Below the pieces are notes generated by a model. That model made no database searches. It saw only the letters and a list, made by a program, of their open reading frames with translations, and was not told where the DNA came from. Shown here piece after piece: positions 1 through 12,335 of a stretch of DNA of 64,000 nt. The translations under genes were made by a program, and so were the position numbers. How positions within the stretch are numbered: the stretch's first letter is position 1; each line of letters begins with the position of its first letter. The stretch lies in assembly GCA_002633025.1 (NCBI GenBank), contig NMRB01003172.1, positions 1 to 64,000 of the forward strand. The letters are read 5' to 3'. The DNA is from Notospermus geniculatus. Its lineage: Eukaryota > Nemertea > Pilidiophora > Heteronemertea > Lineidae.

Positions 1-47
1 ACGTTCATTATAAGTAACCGTACCGTCCACTTTAGTCTTTTACCTAT
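1..47. repeat. 47-bp direct repeat shared with 56256-56302
   Basis: The first 47 bases recur at 56256-56302 in the same orientation; similarity ends sharply after tcttttacctat in both. It lies just downstream of the BEL/Pao element at the other site, but the window edge hides what precedes it here. Probably the edge of a dispersed repeat; no coding content. The following 48-322 shows nothing I recognise. Confidence 0.7.
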
Positions 48-322
48 AGGGACATTCTGTAACGTTACGCGAAAAAGTTACAAGGTGTGACTTTGGAGGA
101 ATTATACTAAAGCTACGACTGAACGACATGACATTATTACAAAAGGCTGTTAGTTTGTTAAGAATCTCTTCTATATTAATTTTGTTTTCCAGGGCTATGT
201 GTCGGACTAGGTGGGTATAAAATCAACTTTATCACTTGCATGGTCCTTCAAATTGGACTCCAGTTTTATTATCTGTGATAAACACCGTAGAACATGCAGC
301 AAATCACGTAATAAAAGAAATA

Positions 323-476
323 TTAGGGAGGTTTCGAAATCAACGACAAACGTAAACGTTAACGACAACCTTATTTTTTGTACCGAAAATGCAATATAAA
401 AATCTGGTTAATGGGCAGTATGAAAAATAACGTTGTCGTAAAGTTTGCGTTTATCGTTTGATTTCGAAATCTCCGT
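323..476. mobile_element. Palindromic MITE, family A copy 1
   Basis: About 154 bp whose two halves are imperfect inverted repeats. The left end reads ttagggaggtttcgaaatc and the right end gatttcgaaatctccgta. Both arms carry matching acgataaacg / cgtttatcgt and ttgtcgtaaag-type segments. Two more copies lie at 25553-25706 and 25708-25858, so this is a family, not a chance hairpin. It is non-coding; the autonomous partner is unknown, and TA is the plausible target site. Confidence 0.65.
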
Positions 477-550
477 AGTAACACAGTCTTAGCTTTCTCG
501 GCAATTTTTTAACTCACCTATGCGAACTTAAAGGGAGACATCCGAAAGAT

Positions 551-1055
551 ATTGCCCGGCGGGCACTAGTTGTTTTTGTTTTGATTAGCGCACAGTACAG
601 CGCCGTCTGTAAATTTACGGTGACACTAAGCTAGTGGCACAGGCCCCTGGAGAGCTATCAGTGAGTTTAGAACACGTATCTAACAAAAAAAACACTAGTT
701 TGTAAAAAACACACCCCGAGCTCACGAATTCGTGAGGTCGGGTGTGTTTTTTAGATACATGTACGTGTTGTGTTTTTTTAGATACGTTTGATTAGGTACG
801 TGTTCTAAACTCACTGATAGCTCTCCAGGGGCCTGTGCCATAGCGTAGCGTCACCGCTGATTACCGCTAATTACGTCAAAATTACGTCAAAATGACGTCA
901 CTCCCCGAAGAAATACAACAGATTCATTCGATGTGACGTCAAAATGATGTCAATAACGTTAGCGTTAGCGTTAACGTATGGTTTCTTAACCTCACTATTA
1001 ACAGACGGCGCTATGCGCTAATCAAAACAAAAACGACAAATGCCTGTCGGGCAAT
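551..1055. mobile_element. TIR element (~505 bp) with a nested insertion
   Basis: The ends are long inverted repeats of about 55 bp: attgcccggcgggcac followed by gttttgattagcgca on the left, tgcgctaatcaaaac followed by gcctgtcgggcaat on the right, with gcgccgtctgt / acagacggcgc further in. No ORF spans it. The element at 635-840 inserted into it later. TSD is not clear. Confidence 0.6.
635..840. mobile_element. Nested palindromic MITE (206 bp), TSD TAG
   Basis: Starts tggcacaggcccctggag and ends with its complement ctccaggggcctgtgcca. The inverted arms continue through gagctatcagtgagtttaga. It is flanked by TAG at 632-634 and 841-843. The centre (about 706-752) is a second hairpin built on aaaacacaccc / gggtgtgtttt. 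Insertion inside the 551-1055 element gives a relative age: this one is younger. Confidence 0.65.
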
Positions 1056-1252
1056 GTCCCGAAATTAGACACCCGATGGCCACACGAATATGGAATTTTG
1101 AATTTGGCGTGAAGATGGCCCCGAAGTCAACTTCCAGAATCTTGCAAATTTTCGATCCCAACCGGGGTCTTCTTCAGGCTGGCACTATCAGTAAGATTTC
1201 AAAAAGTTTCCAAAATTCGTATGGCCATCGGGTGTCAACTTCGGGACAGTGT
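1056..1252. repeat. Inverted-repeat element carrying a CTGANGA-hairpin-GAAA motif
   Basis: Arms tgtcccgaaattagacaccc and gggtgtcaacttcgggaca with gatggcc / ggccatc are inverted. Inside, on the minus strand, lies one of five window copies of a short motif (1150-1177): CTGAAGA, then a hairpin with a six-base stem and GGTT loop, then GAAA. An ORF crosses it but shows no protein features. 1253-1465 holds nothing I can identify. Confidence 0.5.
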
Positions 1253-1465
1253 GACACGGGCTTTAAAGAATACCGAAATGCCATGACTTGGCGTACACGA
1301 AATATTTTCAAGGGACTTTGAAAAACGGATGTCATTTCGGTTGCATCTGAATGGTGAAAGCATTAAACTGAAGCAGAAGAGGTGCAACTCTAGGCCTAAA
1401 TATTATTAAATTGGCCCAAAGGAGACAAAAAACTGACTCACGACCGTATCTATATGAGCGTGTCC

Positions 1466-2475
1466 TTTTTAGCTCACCTCTGTGAGGTGAGCTTCTCTCA
1501 TGGTGTGTCGTCCGTCTTCCGTCGTCGTCCGTCGTCGTCGTCGTCCGTCGTCGTCGTTAACAGGGGTGGCACGTTTCTAAACCGCTTGGGTTACAAACTT
1601 GAAATTTGGTGTACAGGTACCCTATGGTAAAAACTATCTCTGGACCGAAACTTAGCGCCGCTGCTTGTACACTCTGGCCTGTAGGTGGCGCTTTGTGAAA
1701 ACCTTCTTTTGGCCGTATCTCCTGAACGCTGGTATCTAGAACCACGAAACTTTTATGGTGGGTTCCTCTGATGAGACTACATCACATAAATCCCGGGTTT
1801 TTGATTTGACCTACTTTTCAAGGTCACAGAGGTCAAAGTTCAAAATTCACTGTTTGGTGGCACATTTCATGGCTATTTGACATAGAGTGTTGTGATTTGG
1901 TGTGAAGATATATATAGGCACCCTGCACAAGTGCACCAAATTTCAACCCGATCGGACTTCAAATATGGCCGCCAGGAAGCCATCTTGAAAAATGGGCTTT
2001 GACCCACATTTTAAAAATAGGAGTAGGTAGGATGTTTTAACCTTGTCAAACTATGTATCTAGGTACCATATAAATATATGGTAAATTTCAGTCAGTTTTG
2101 ACGTCAAATATGGCCGCCAGGGAGCCATCTTGAAAAATGGACTTCGACCCTGCCAGGCGGCCATCTTGAAAAATTGACTTTGGCCATGTCTCACCGATAG
2201 TAAATGTTACGATGATTCAATGTTGTCTAAATATCTATGCAAGTATCCTGTACATTTGCTAAAATTTCAGTCCCAACGAACGTCACGTGTGGCCACCAGG
2301 TGGCCATCTTGAAAAATAGAATTTTTTACATCTGTGACCTAGACAGGAAAGTACTTCTTGGTGTGTTCAGCTTTATCTTATCTGTATACTGATCCTTCAA
2401 CATTCACCATGAGAGTCACAGTTTCACACTTAACCATGGAGACTTATCACAGAGGTGAGCACAATGGCCCTGGCC
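1466..2475. repeat. Dispersed non-coding repeat with 'gctcacctctgtg' inverted ends
   Basis: The left end gctcacctctgtg (about 1471) is matched by its complement cacagaggtgagc near 2450-2462. A (CGT)n-type microsatellite occupies 1508-1556. The interior repeats gccgcc..gccatcttgaaaaat blocks at 1965-2000, 2110-2140, 2155-2175 and 2298-2325. Related sequence occurs at 42340-42660 (the protein-free interior) and 47892-48130 (the left end). This looks like a non-autonomous DNA element family; no transposase is visible. Confidence 0.5.
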
Positions 2476-5144
2476 ATTTCATTTTGGACTCGCACTGTAT
2501 TGCATTGTTTTGCAAAAGAGTTACACGGATCGATGGGACCTGCGAGGGGGTAACGGACAAATTGCCGGAATGACAGTGTTTCAGAATGGTGCATCATTAC
2601 CCGCATGTGGAATAACATTATACAAGCCGCTTTATTTCCATTAAGGCTTCCCATCACCAGACTGGGCCGTCACGCAGTACCAAGGTCGATAAGTGCACGT
2701 GACTTTGTCGCGCCAAACCGCGAAATGACAGAATATTCGTTTTGGCAGAAAACACCTATAAACCCTGCGTGGAGGGGACGGAAACTTCTCACCGTACACT
2801 TATACAATTTTCGTCAATAAACAAGCAAGAATTCACTGTGTCGTACTCACATTTAAAGATTTTACAGGCAATTTTAGACCGAAATTTACCTAATGGAAGG
2901 CCTGTCGTGCCTACCTGCATTACCGGTATATGCCATTTTCGGCGCCACAAACGCCTGCAGAGCTTGAAATTCAGTTCAGGTATGTAGATAAGATGATAGA
3001 GATTGCATTTGGACAGGTCATTTCAAAATGACGCCTTTTTAAAACAATTGACGCTTTTTTGAAAACAGACGTACTAAAGTCTCTTATCTTTGGGTGGGCT
3101 CGGTTAGCCGCGATTGTTGTTGTAATCTCCACAAGTAAACCATTGTAAACGTTGACTTTAACTGCCCCGTGATATCACGCTGCAGCGCGACCACGATTCC
3201 CACCATGCTCAGCGAGCAGTTGTGCGGTTGCGCCACATTCGATCCACTTCCTCTTTTCACCAAGGATTTCACGGTAAAGCGTGAATCACGGTACCGCGTG
3301 ACGGCCCAGTCTGATCACTGTAGGCCTGAAGGGTTCTTATTGTTTTTTATATTTCTAGCCAAAAGTGTGCTATCTTGTATGCGAGGGCTTAGACGCGGAT
3401 CTGTTAGGGGTATTGCAGGCAAGGTCACTGAGTATCATTGGGGAGGACTCCCGGGAGATGCGAAGGTGGTGACGACACCTTCTACAGGGACTTCAAGAAA
3501 CAAATCCTTACAACGGCCGATGTCCAGAAATGTACGTATTTATGCCAGGAAGTAGGCCTAGTATTTTCGCAACGGGACACCCTAATTCAAGATCCAAGAT
3601 CCAAGACCCAATTTCAAGATCCAAGACCGCTTAGGCCAACGACGATTTTACCTATTGTTCGGGTACATACACTCAGACAATAGACGACTTCAACATAATT
3701 CCCTTTCCTACAAGAGTGCTTCCGAGTACGCGAAAGCCATCGCACCCGAAAATTTGTTGTCCACGATCCTGATGTTTGCTGAGGTGATGATGTTAAATGA
3801 GGCCCGGTAGGGTCGAAAGCTTGTCTCAGTATAACCAAGTTGATTTAAAAGACGGTGTTACCTATTTCATTTCTACGAGTTAAGGGAAAGAAATAAATAA
3901 AATTGACCCAAATCACTCCAAACGGCAATGGCAGCCAGGGCAGCCCACAGAAACAACATGTAAAACTGTGCCCCCCCCCCGCAAAAAATTTACTTTCTTC
4001 ACTTAAGATTGATTTACTGCTAAGATATTTCTTTGCCTTCGTTTTAAGCATTCTGGATCTGCTCACGAAAAGAAGGAAGAGTATAGCCTACAGAATCTGA
4101 ACAGACGTTAATGACTGTCCCTTAGTTGTTAACGAAGAAATTAAGTATTCTACATGTGGGATTACACCGCTTTCACAAAGTGTGCTGATTTCAGTTACCA
4201 ATTAAACGGTTTCTCGATTTTGACCAATAATGCCATTATTGCCTAACTACATGTACTAAAAACAATTAAGAGCATGCTTGTCTGCTTCGGAGGCACCATG
4301 TTTCTATCTGTTGGTAATACATTTATGGGGTGTAAATCCCACCGTTCAAAAGTTAGCTGTACATCTTGTCCCATTTTCCTGTACAACGCTCAGTCATGTG
4401 GCAGTTCTTGGGTCCAATGATAAAGTCAGTGTCCTCAACTTCAAAGTCAATTTTTCAGCGTCTTGCATAAATCTCAAAGACCACCCACCCTAGTGTGACT
4501 CAGGAGCTCCCCTGAACACATTACGAGGGGGTGGCCTTTTACAGCAGCCGGTCCCCCATTTCCACCAAAAATGGGGTTTTGCCCCCTAAACGGGACGGTT
4601 TATGCTGTAATGACCTACTCTGCCACGTGGCCATTGTTTTTTTATTCATTTCACGCACGATCGTAATCGGTGAAGTGAGTTGTTCTGAATCACACTCGAT
4701 TACTTGGTCAATCAATTTAAATTCCAGTTCAATCAGTTGCCAGGTTATAAGCATACATGTACACCAAAATCACAGTTGTAAGGTCACAGAGACCTGAATT
4801 TGCCACTGTGGTCTGGCTTCTCCACCAGCTATCAAATCAAAAGGTGTGTCCAGGACTTCGATTCGAAGATACTAACAGCCTGTTGTGTTGTCGGCAATGT
4901 CCGACCATCACCAACAAAGAACCTGGACCTCAGCAATGCCAGATCTCCGCGACCTTAGAACTGCAATTTTGGTGTCTTTCTGCTGCCACAACAACAGTCA
5001 CTATGTTCTTCTCCTACTTTTCGACAACGAACAACCCAAGACGTTGCTCCCCCTCTTTGCTCCTCCGTATCTTGTCCTGCCAGCCGCGCTGAATGTGGTC
5101 GTACTCCTCGGAACTGAAGTCCTGAAAAAATGACACAGATGGGT
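2476..5144. other. Unassigned sequence without a supported gene
   Basis: Only short ORFs with no domain features. A short direct repeat on caagatccaagac occurs at 3592-3630. 4298-4345 resembles part of the inverted arm of the 58742-60416 element (gtttctatctgttggtaata). Nothing else is recognised on either strand. Confidence 0.5.
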
Positions 5145-5324
5145 AATAGTAGGGTCAAAGTGGCGAATTTTGCGCACGAGAAGCGGCGAATCTGACTGTC
5201 TGCGATATTTTCTCTACAATCTGCGATATTTAGCGTTCGTAGTGTTTCGCAAGGGCGAAATTCGTAGCCAGTTGCACGTTGGCGTCTCCCCAATCCGTAG
5301 GTATTCGTACCTTGTTGAACAATA

Positions 5325-5450
5325 GGGAGTTTTCGCAAAGCCCCGAAACGTCAACGCGAACGCCAAATCCATTGTTCGACGCTACGAAGACAGCACCGAG
5401 CAAAAGGATAGACGTTCGCGTCGGCGTTTCTGGGGCTTTGCGAAAACTAT
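5325..5450. mobile_element. Short palindromic MITE, family E copy 1
   Basis: GGGAGTTTTCGCAAAGCC and its complement ggctttgcgaaaact form the ends, with TA on both sides (5323-5324; 5450-5451). Inner arms cgcgaacg / cgttcgcg also pair. A second copy, inserted in satellite sequence, is at 39961-40070. Confidence 0.65.
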
Positions 5451-6078
5451 ACTGTCGAAGCTTACCGCCAACGCGAGTTGTGAACTGGTCGCTGATTGGT
5501 CGAACACGCGTAGGCGTAGACGAAGTGAGTCGTGGGTGGTCGTAGATGCTCCTAGTTTCTTCGCACATTAATCGTAGCCAATCGCAGACTGTCGTAGATA
5601 GTCGAGGTTATTTTATTCTTCCATAACCAAGACCTACGATCCTGTACGAATGGGACCTGTCATTCGGAACTTCCGAAGGCAACTGCTCGGCAATTTCCGT
5701 AGACACTCGCATTTACCATCGGACACAATTCCAAGGCAGCCATTTTGAACGCGCAACGATTTCAATGCGTTTCTGGTGGTTTGGATGCGGTCGCCTCATC
5801 ACACCCTGCGCATGAACGAAATAGGTCGCACAAAAACGTTGCGTTATTGATCAATAATTGGCAGATTCGGTGAGATATCGGTACGTTTATATATAATATG
5901 CCCCAACTTATCGAGCAAGTAGGGTTGAACATCTTAACGGGCCAAAATTCGGCGAAAATAGTCCCACGGCGGTCACGTGGGTTTGATGATAAACAATATG
6001 GCTGCCTTGGACTTGTGTCCGAGGTGAAATGCGCCGCCGAGTGGATAGATAAGCAGTTCGCCTCAGGTCGTTCCGAAT

Positions 6079-6246
6079 GGGGAGCTGTCAGCGACTTGAC
6101 CACTAGGTGTCACTACGGCCCAATTCAATGCATCTAGCGGACCCAGTCTTTATCGATCGAGCAGCAATCACGTAGATTTTCCTGTACATTGGTCCGCTAA
6201 GACTTTGCTGCCATCTGTTGGCAATATGCGCGGCTGACTGCTCCTA
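6079..6246. mobile_element. MITE-like repeat, family F copy 1
   Basis: A ~167-bp unit that recurs almost unchanged at 21351-21519. Ends are roughly inverted (ggagctgtcagcg against cggctgactgctcc). It lies inside the interrupted family D copy. Non-coding. Confidence 0.6.
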
Positions 6247-6400
6247 TTGCTACGACCATGCACGACATGAGTGCGACTACATGTACATACGATATAACTT
6301 CCGACTAAAATTTTGTCGCGGGCAAATTTTGAAGTTTTTGAAAATTTTTCTGCGAGCGGTTGGTTTAATTGGCTTGTTGCCAACCTGGGAGCGAGGTTGG

Positions 6401-6821
6401 CTAGCAAGTGTCCTGATTGGTGCACGGCAACTCGAAGTGCGAGGAAAACACAGATCCTGGCGAAGTTCTACATGGGTTTGTGCGCACGAAGTATGAGGTA
6501 GTACAGACACATGGTAGGCCATGATGTGCGGTCTGCAATGTGGCGATGTCTTTACCTTGATGAAATTGTCTTTTGTGCTTTCTAAACGGTTCAGTTCCTC
6601 CTCTAGTATGGCAGTGAATGCACTCGTCCTGTCTTCTGCCAAAATGGTTTTGAAACCAGCATCTTCAAGCACCTGTAAAAAATCAAGGATATACGGAAGG
6701 ATTTACTGGCTTAACATGTCGGTCCGTCCGTCTGTCCATCCTAAGATCAGTCGTCCATGAACACATGGGCAACTAATCTCGACTGCCTCAGACGCATACA
6801 TAAGTTTAAAAGTTTAACGCA
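6401..6821. other. Unassigned sequence
   Basis: Overlapping short ORFs on both strands, none with a recognisable domain or splice context. I see no repeat structure apart from a short ccgtccgtctgtcc run near 6722. Confidence 0.4.
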
Positions 6822-6969
6822 GGCCCGTATGCACCAAACGAAGATTACCTTGAACTCAGGTTGAGCCACAACTTTTCAATTGTTCAGGTTTGCCAGGGCA
6901 TGATGTGACAATGGAAAAGTTGTGGCTCAACCTGAGTTCAAGATAATCTTCGTTTGGTGCATACGGCCC
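6822..6969. mobile_element. Hairpin MITE, family G copy 1
   Basis: A near-perfect palindrome: ggcccgtatgcaccaaacg on the left and its complement on the right, with further arm agccacaactttt / aaaagttgtggct. The arms are about 57 bp and the loop about 30 bases. A second copy at 31297-31443 keeps both arms and the loop almost identical. Confidence 0.75.
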
Positions 6970-8228
6970 TAAAAGTTTAAAGTTGAGTGTTTAGTAGTAT
7001 AGTCTGATATCAACAACCGTAGATGTTATCAGCCGACTTTACACTTTAAAGATAATGTACCATGACTTCATTGTTTACATTCAATGTTGGTTAACATGGA
7101 TGTTTACATTATGTTATTTTGGACTTTTGGGACATGCCAACCCACCAAATTGAATACTTTCGGTATCAAAAGAATCTCTAGAGGGGCATGCCGCCAAAAA
7201 ATTATTCATAAGACAAAGAAAAACTNTTGAGGTAACCATGATCGAGTAAGGACTGGTGGTGTATACTTGGTCACGGACCGTCAAAGGCATGAAACTGATC
7301 ACAGGTTTCCAAAGCGTGAATGTGCACACACATTGAAATTGATCATAGTCGGCGTTGGTCGACTGGTCTCTGGGCGGGCCTATTGACAAACGCCGAACCC
7401 GGCTCTGCATATATTACAACCAGAAAATGGCGCATACTGGTCGCTAATAACACGAGAATACAGTATTTCTCATCGAAATTCCAAAGCCTCGGTCAAATAG
7501 GCCCAGTATGAATAGCGATTATTGTATTCGTGACCCTGAACTTGCCGCGTCACAACTGGTTGGTTATGAATGTGGTGTCAGACTGGCAATTGGAAAACCC
7601 TGAAATTGCTTGTAAGAAACCATCAATAATTCGGTTGCAGAAGCTTCAATTCTTTATTTCGAAATATCATTGTGTCTGGAAACAGTAGAGCTGTAAAATT
7701 CTCAGGTTCTCGATTGTGCGAAGGCGCTAATAAAAAACCTCATTTTTTGATCAAATTTCAATCTTTCACCAAAAAGTCACTAAACTGTATACCTCGGTCA
7801 TTGCGGTGGAAAGGGTGCCGAAGCAGTTGTTATGAGTGTGTATAAAAAGAAAAAATGCGTTGTTCGAAAATGGAAAATATTTGAATATCCGCGTTCTAGG
7901 CCTAGTTAAGTTGATTACACATCTCTCCATACAACACTATGTCAATTCAAATGAATTTTCTGCTTTTCTAGCCTTTCTTGTAGCGAGTAGGCCTTGGACA
8001 ACCGAAGAAATGTGACACGATGGTCATTCACGCAAGCAATGAATGCAGACCTGAGCACTAATGAAATTGATCGGACCACTATTCTCGCGTATGACGGGTT
8101 GATCAATAATTACCCTGAACCTGAATATTCAACGATTTTCCATTTGAACAAGTTTCGCGGGCCGACCGTTTATCGCATACTATACAGTATTAAAAGAAAT
8201 ATTGAATTTAGTCGCTGTCTATTTACTT
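6970..8228. other. Unassigned sequence
   Basis: One ambiguous base at 7226. No ORF with family features on either strand and no clear repeat. Base composition resembles the surrounding intergenic DNA. Confidence 0.4.
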
Positions 8229-8372
8229 TTGACTAAGGGTGTACGTGCGTGGGCCATGCGTGCGTACGTACATGGGCTATGCGTGCGTAAGTGCGTGGGC
8301 CATGCGTGCGTATGTTGCGTACGTGCGTGGGCCATGCGTGCGTACGTGCGTGGGCCATGCGTGCGTGTGTCT
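8229..8372. repeat. Minisatellite of 'gtgcgtgggccatgcgtgc' units
   Basis: Six imperfect tandem units of roughly 20-30 bp share gtgggccatgcgtgcgta; tgcgtgtgtctgtgtg follows. The units create spurious cysteine-rich ORFs in several frames; they are not counted as genes. Confidence 0.85.
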
Positions 8373-9330
8373 GTGTGTCCACTGTGTCACACCTTCATAT
8401 CTTCTTCTTCAACAGCTACAGTTCTGGTAACATATTCTACCCCTAGGTTTGTCAAATTGGGCAATCCAACGAGCTAATCATTTTCAACATCTGATGCCTC
8501 CATCATGATGTAATGAACATATCAGAGGACTCCTGTCCGTAGGGCCCATGATCCGGAGGACCATGGCCCCTGGCGGACTTCGCCTGTCACAGCGGTACTT
8601 CACCCCGTTGTGGCACTGTACTGGGCATTTGTGATAATGTGTGTGACTTTAACTAGCCTAGTTTGAGGGTAAGAAACTGGTAATTTGGGATATGCTCTGC
8701 TAAGGACATTCTAAATAATTCTGAATATGAGGACTCTTGGACTGTCGTGTTTGTGGAGCAGAGTTAACTGGTATTTGAGATGTCCGAGATTTCATTGGAT
8801 CATATCTTTGTGTTCAATCTAAGAGGATGGCTTCTCTTCTAAAAAGGGGAGGGTTTGTAGTGTTTGCGCCTTTGACCTTCTTGGCGCCCCATATATTTGT
8901 GTCACATTTAGTTCATCCTGTATCCGAGTGGGAGCTCTCAAAATACATACCAAAATGGCGGATGTCAAATCTTGTTGTCTTAATATTTCATCCAACTAAC
9001 TCAGGCACATCGGCCACAATGTCGACCCCCTATCACACAGCACATTGACAACGACTTCATTGCTGGCCGTGGCGAGCTCTAGTTGAATAAGCACACGAGA
9101 ACAGAAGACGAAATTCATCATTGATAATGGCCCGTCATTTTAGAGTGACAGAGCAGCCTGGGGGATGGGAACCACTTTGGTTTACTGGACCAGTCAGGAG
9201 TGAGACGCCCGCCTCCTAGTCCTAATCATATGTTTTATTCACGCCAGAGATCATCCCTTGGAATTTTCTCTTTTTAGTTGTTTTGCTTTTTCTTCTTTTT
9301 CTTTTTACATTTGCTTTTTCCTTTTCTTTT
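8373..9330. other. Unassigned sequence
   Basis: No supported gene. A T-rich pyrimidine tract (cttttctt-type) lies at 9270-9335, at the left edge of the dispersed repeat that follows. Confidence 0.4.
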
Positions 9331-9600
9331 CCTCTCACATAATCCATTGACTATCGATGTATATTCAAAGCATTTGGGGTCAAAGCATGTCCCGAATGAA
9401 GAAGTTTGAATTATTTCACCGGCTTCGACTTTTTTGTACGAGTTTTTGAGACATTTTGGAGGACCCCTTTTGATTGGTCATATTGAATCACATGATCTCA
9501 GCGGCACACTATGCTTCAGTAAAAAATTGCCGCCATCCTTTTCCTCTCTTGAGAAGTTCGACGAGCTATGATACCATTACTAACCCTTCATCAGGAAAGG
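9331..9600 (+). repeat. Dispersed repeat H copy 1
   Basis: About 270 bp that recurs in the same orientation at 45501-45778. Shared words are catttggggtcaaag, gaattatttcaccggcttcga, gtgatctcag and accgttactaaccctt (with accattactaaccctt here). Divergence looks substantial, so it is an old repeat. No coding content. Confidence 0.65.
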
Positions 9601-9774
9601 TACCATATTTCAACTCATTCGTTTTTGTGTAGCAACAGTTTCCAGCCAAATTGATAACTACGATCATTCAAATACGTAGATTCGAACAGTTCTTTTCTGT
9701 GTGGCAACAGTCTCAGGGCGTAATTGGTAACTTAGGCTGAATGGGTGAATGTCGTCCAGTCCTGATCCTACACA

Positions 9775-9895
9775 CTGATCCCAAGCCCAAGCCCCTAACC
9801 CTAACCTCAACCCTGACCCTCAGCCCTTGTCACTGACCCCTCCCCTAATCCTAAACCTAGTCCTGACCCTAACCGTTAACGCTAACCATCCTAAC
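9775..9895. repeat. Degenerate CCCTAA-like tract
   Basis: About 120 bp of imperfect units such as ccctaa, ccctga, cctaac and cctcaacc. They resemble the animal telomere repeat (CCCTAA)n but are too degenerate for an active telomere. It may be an interstitial relic or simply a CA-rich minisatellite. Confidence 0.55.
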
Positions 9896-11769
9896 TCCCT
9901 ATCCTGGGTACACTGGTTTAGAGGACATTAACAGTTTGTGCGTAACTTAGATCATTCAAATATATAGGTTTCAACAGTCTTGTCGAGAATGCACTGACAG
10001 CAGATCGTCAACATCGTCACCATAATTAGCGCTGTGGTGTACAGTGTACTTAATCGCGTGTCCGATGCTCATAAACGAGGTTGCCTAAAGGTCAAAGGTT
10101 ACGTCGGCCGCCACGACATAGAAAACGTCATGCATAGGCCTACAGTGGCGGCACAAACAGCGGCACAAAATATTATTGCCAACTCGAGCAACGAACGAGG
10201 TGTTTAGTGTGGCTGTTTGCTGCAAGCTACAAAACTCCAATGAATGACAAAATAGCACTTCACCGATTTTACAAAGCGTGAGCAAGAATGTACAGTCGTT
10301 ATTCGCGAAGAGTGTTTTCTGTGGTGTCGTAGTATGAATGTCACTTTGGTTTCACTGATAGCCTGCTGGAGAAACCGTCGTGATCCTTTTGTTTTATTTT
10401 TCCAATAAACATCAGTTGATCGTGGTGGACACTTGCATTGCAAATTGATAATCGAGGGATTTGTAGTTAAAGGAGCTGAGCCCGGTATTGTCACTTTTTC
10501 TTAAAAGAGGGCGCTACTGTCGCGGTGCGAGCCACTCTCCAACCCCTGCAACAAACTACCTGTGGGCGAACGGACCCGATGAATTGCGTACATTTTGCCT
10601 GGATTTAATTGTAGTTCGTATTGCTGCTGCTAGGTGGTTCCCTCTACGTCGGCAGTCAAAATACAGGTGTAATGTATGAGAATGCCCCCCCCCCCATGAC
10701 AATGCCCGCTTTAGTGTTCGGCGGACACTCAAATACAGAAAGACATGTTTATCAGTGCCTCCCTCATTGTCCCTCATTGCCGCTTATTCCGTCAATCTTT
10801 TGTTCGGGGGCATTGGCAAATGGGAGGCAGTGAAAAACATTACACAGGTTTGAGATCGCATACCGTGCTCTCTTAATGAAAATGTATAGCGAAACAAGAC
10901 TCCTCATAGACATTTTGATGTGCTCATAACACTGATTGGTTGGCATGAGAATCCAACTCTGACATGTATTTCAAGTAAAATACACTACACGTCAACCTTT
11001 TAGCCCAAACCCGTAGGTTGTCAGTTGCGAGCTCCACCTGTAATAAGCGGTCACACTGATATGAGCCTAGCTGGCTGCCTATAGGATCCCTTAAACCGTT
11101 GGGCTGTTTGTAGTGTCCTAATTGTTTTTGGCACCATGCCACAACCTGAAGGCGAGGTTAGAGAGTAAACCTCACAAACGCTCTGATTGGGACATTGCTC
11201 TCAGTCTGGCCGATGTGGGCGAATACCGAAATCATTTGCGAAAGCATCCCGGGGTAGTGGTGTAGTCTTATGACGGCGCCAAAACACGTGGGGTTCCAGG
11301 ATAATGTTGCCCGGTTAAATCATTGGTTATTAAGTTATCGAATGGAGGCTATGGCTACACGTAAAATAATGATTTCAAGGGTGGTAGCCTTAATTTTTGA
11401 TGGGTTACTGATGGCATCACAGCGTGTTAAACTTCTCAAGTGATAAAAAGGACAGTGGCCATTTTTGATTCACTACCTGGACTTGTCAGCTAAGGCTTCG
11501 ATATAGTATTAGGATAGCCTAGTTGGTGCCATTGACTACGTGTGGGTCGGACACAACGCCAATTTTGGTTCCCGATGCCACCGCCAGGGGAGGAGAGCCC
11601 TTGTGGTCGATGTGGAATTTATCTGTTCATGGTTTATCCAAAAAAATAGAATCACAGGCCAAAATGTTGCTCACCACGCCGCCTCTATTAAATAAATATC
11701 TTTGAAATACATTTTGGGTGGAGTTTACCTGTCTTTTGTGCCAGAAGGTACAGTACATGTAGTGAAATA
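9896..11769. other. Unassigned sequence
   Basis: A short poly-C run lies at about 10686-10695. Small ORFs on both strands lack domain features, and no inverted or tandem structure stands out. Confidence 0.4.
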
Positions 11770-11774
11770 ATGTC

Positions 11775-12330
11775 CTCCCCGGCGAATCAGTATCCCGGGC
11801 GCCGAGTCTTCGGCGTGGCAAGTGCAGATTCCGAGTCCCGGTATTCCTGAATCCCGCGCGAAAAGAGACGACAGCGATGAGAATGCGACCTCTCCTGCTT
11901 CATCAGCATGGTAAGATTACTTGATCACACTTGCATTCGGATCTCAATATGCGTAGCAAATTACGCTAGCATTAATTAAGAAATAGGTTGCTCTTGACAG
12001 CGTCACGAAGCGAAAAACTTTGAATGCCTGGTGCGTGCCGTAGGCCTACTGACAGCCGTCGGGCTGGCCGTGGTGATCAGATGCTTATATTTACAATATT
12101 CTGCAAATACATTCAAAATAAGCAACTGACTACGGCATGTTATTCACCCTAGATCCGAATGCACTGCAAAAATCTTACACTTACTGTGGCATTTGGGAGC
12201 TACAACATCTTTTTCTGGCCCTTCCTCGGGCGAGGACGCCATTTTGCGCGGGATTTAGGAAGACACGGACTCGGAATCAGCACTTGCCACGCCGAAGACT
12301 CGGCGCTCAGGATACTGATTCGCCGGGGTG
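11775..12330. mobile_element. TIR element (556 bp) with ~90-bp inverted ends
   Basis: Left end ctccccggcgaatcagtatc and right-end complement caccccggcgaatcagtatc continue as inverted repeats through gagtcttcggcgtggcaag to cccgcgcgaaaa. It is flanked by ATGTC at 11770-11774 and 12331-12335, a likely 5-bp TSD. No transposase ORF; non-autonomous. Confidence 0.7.
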
Positions 12331-12335
12331 ATGTC

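Larger units (their letters stand above)
5145..6400. mobile_element. Interrupted old copy of TIR element family D
   Basis: 5145-5655 and 6253-6400 match, in order, the intact 484-bp element at 41339-41822. Shared words are gtggcgaattttg, tgcgatatttagcg, gtcgtagatagtcgaggtta, gcgactaca and aaattttgtcg. The copy is split by 5325-5450 and by about 600 bp that includes 6079-6246. Non-coding. Confidence 0.5.

Noticed and set aside
8202-8477. Cysteine-rich proteins in the minisatellite
   Set aside because: The frames are created by tandem repeats and exist in more than one frame.
9775-9895. Telomere from CCCTAA-like units
   Set aside because: Units are too degenerate and the tract is short and internal; reported only as a degenerate tract.
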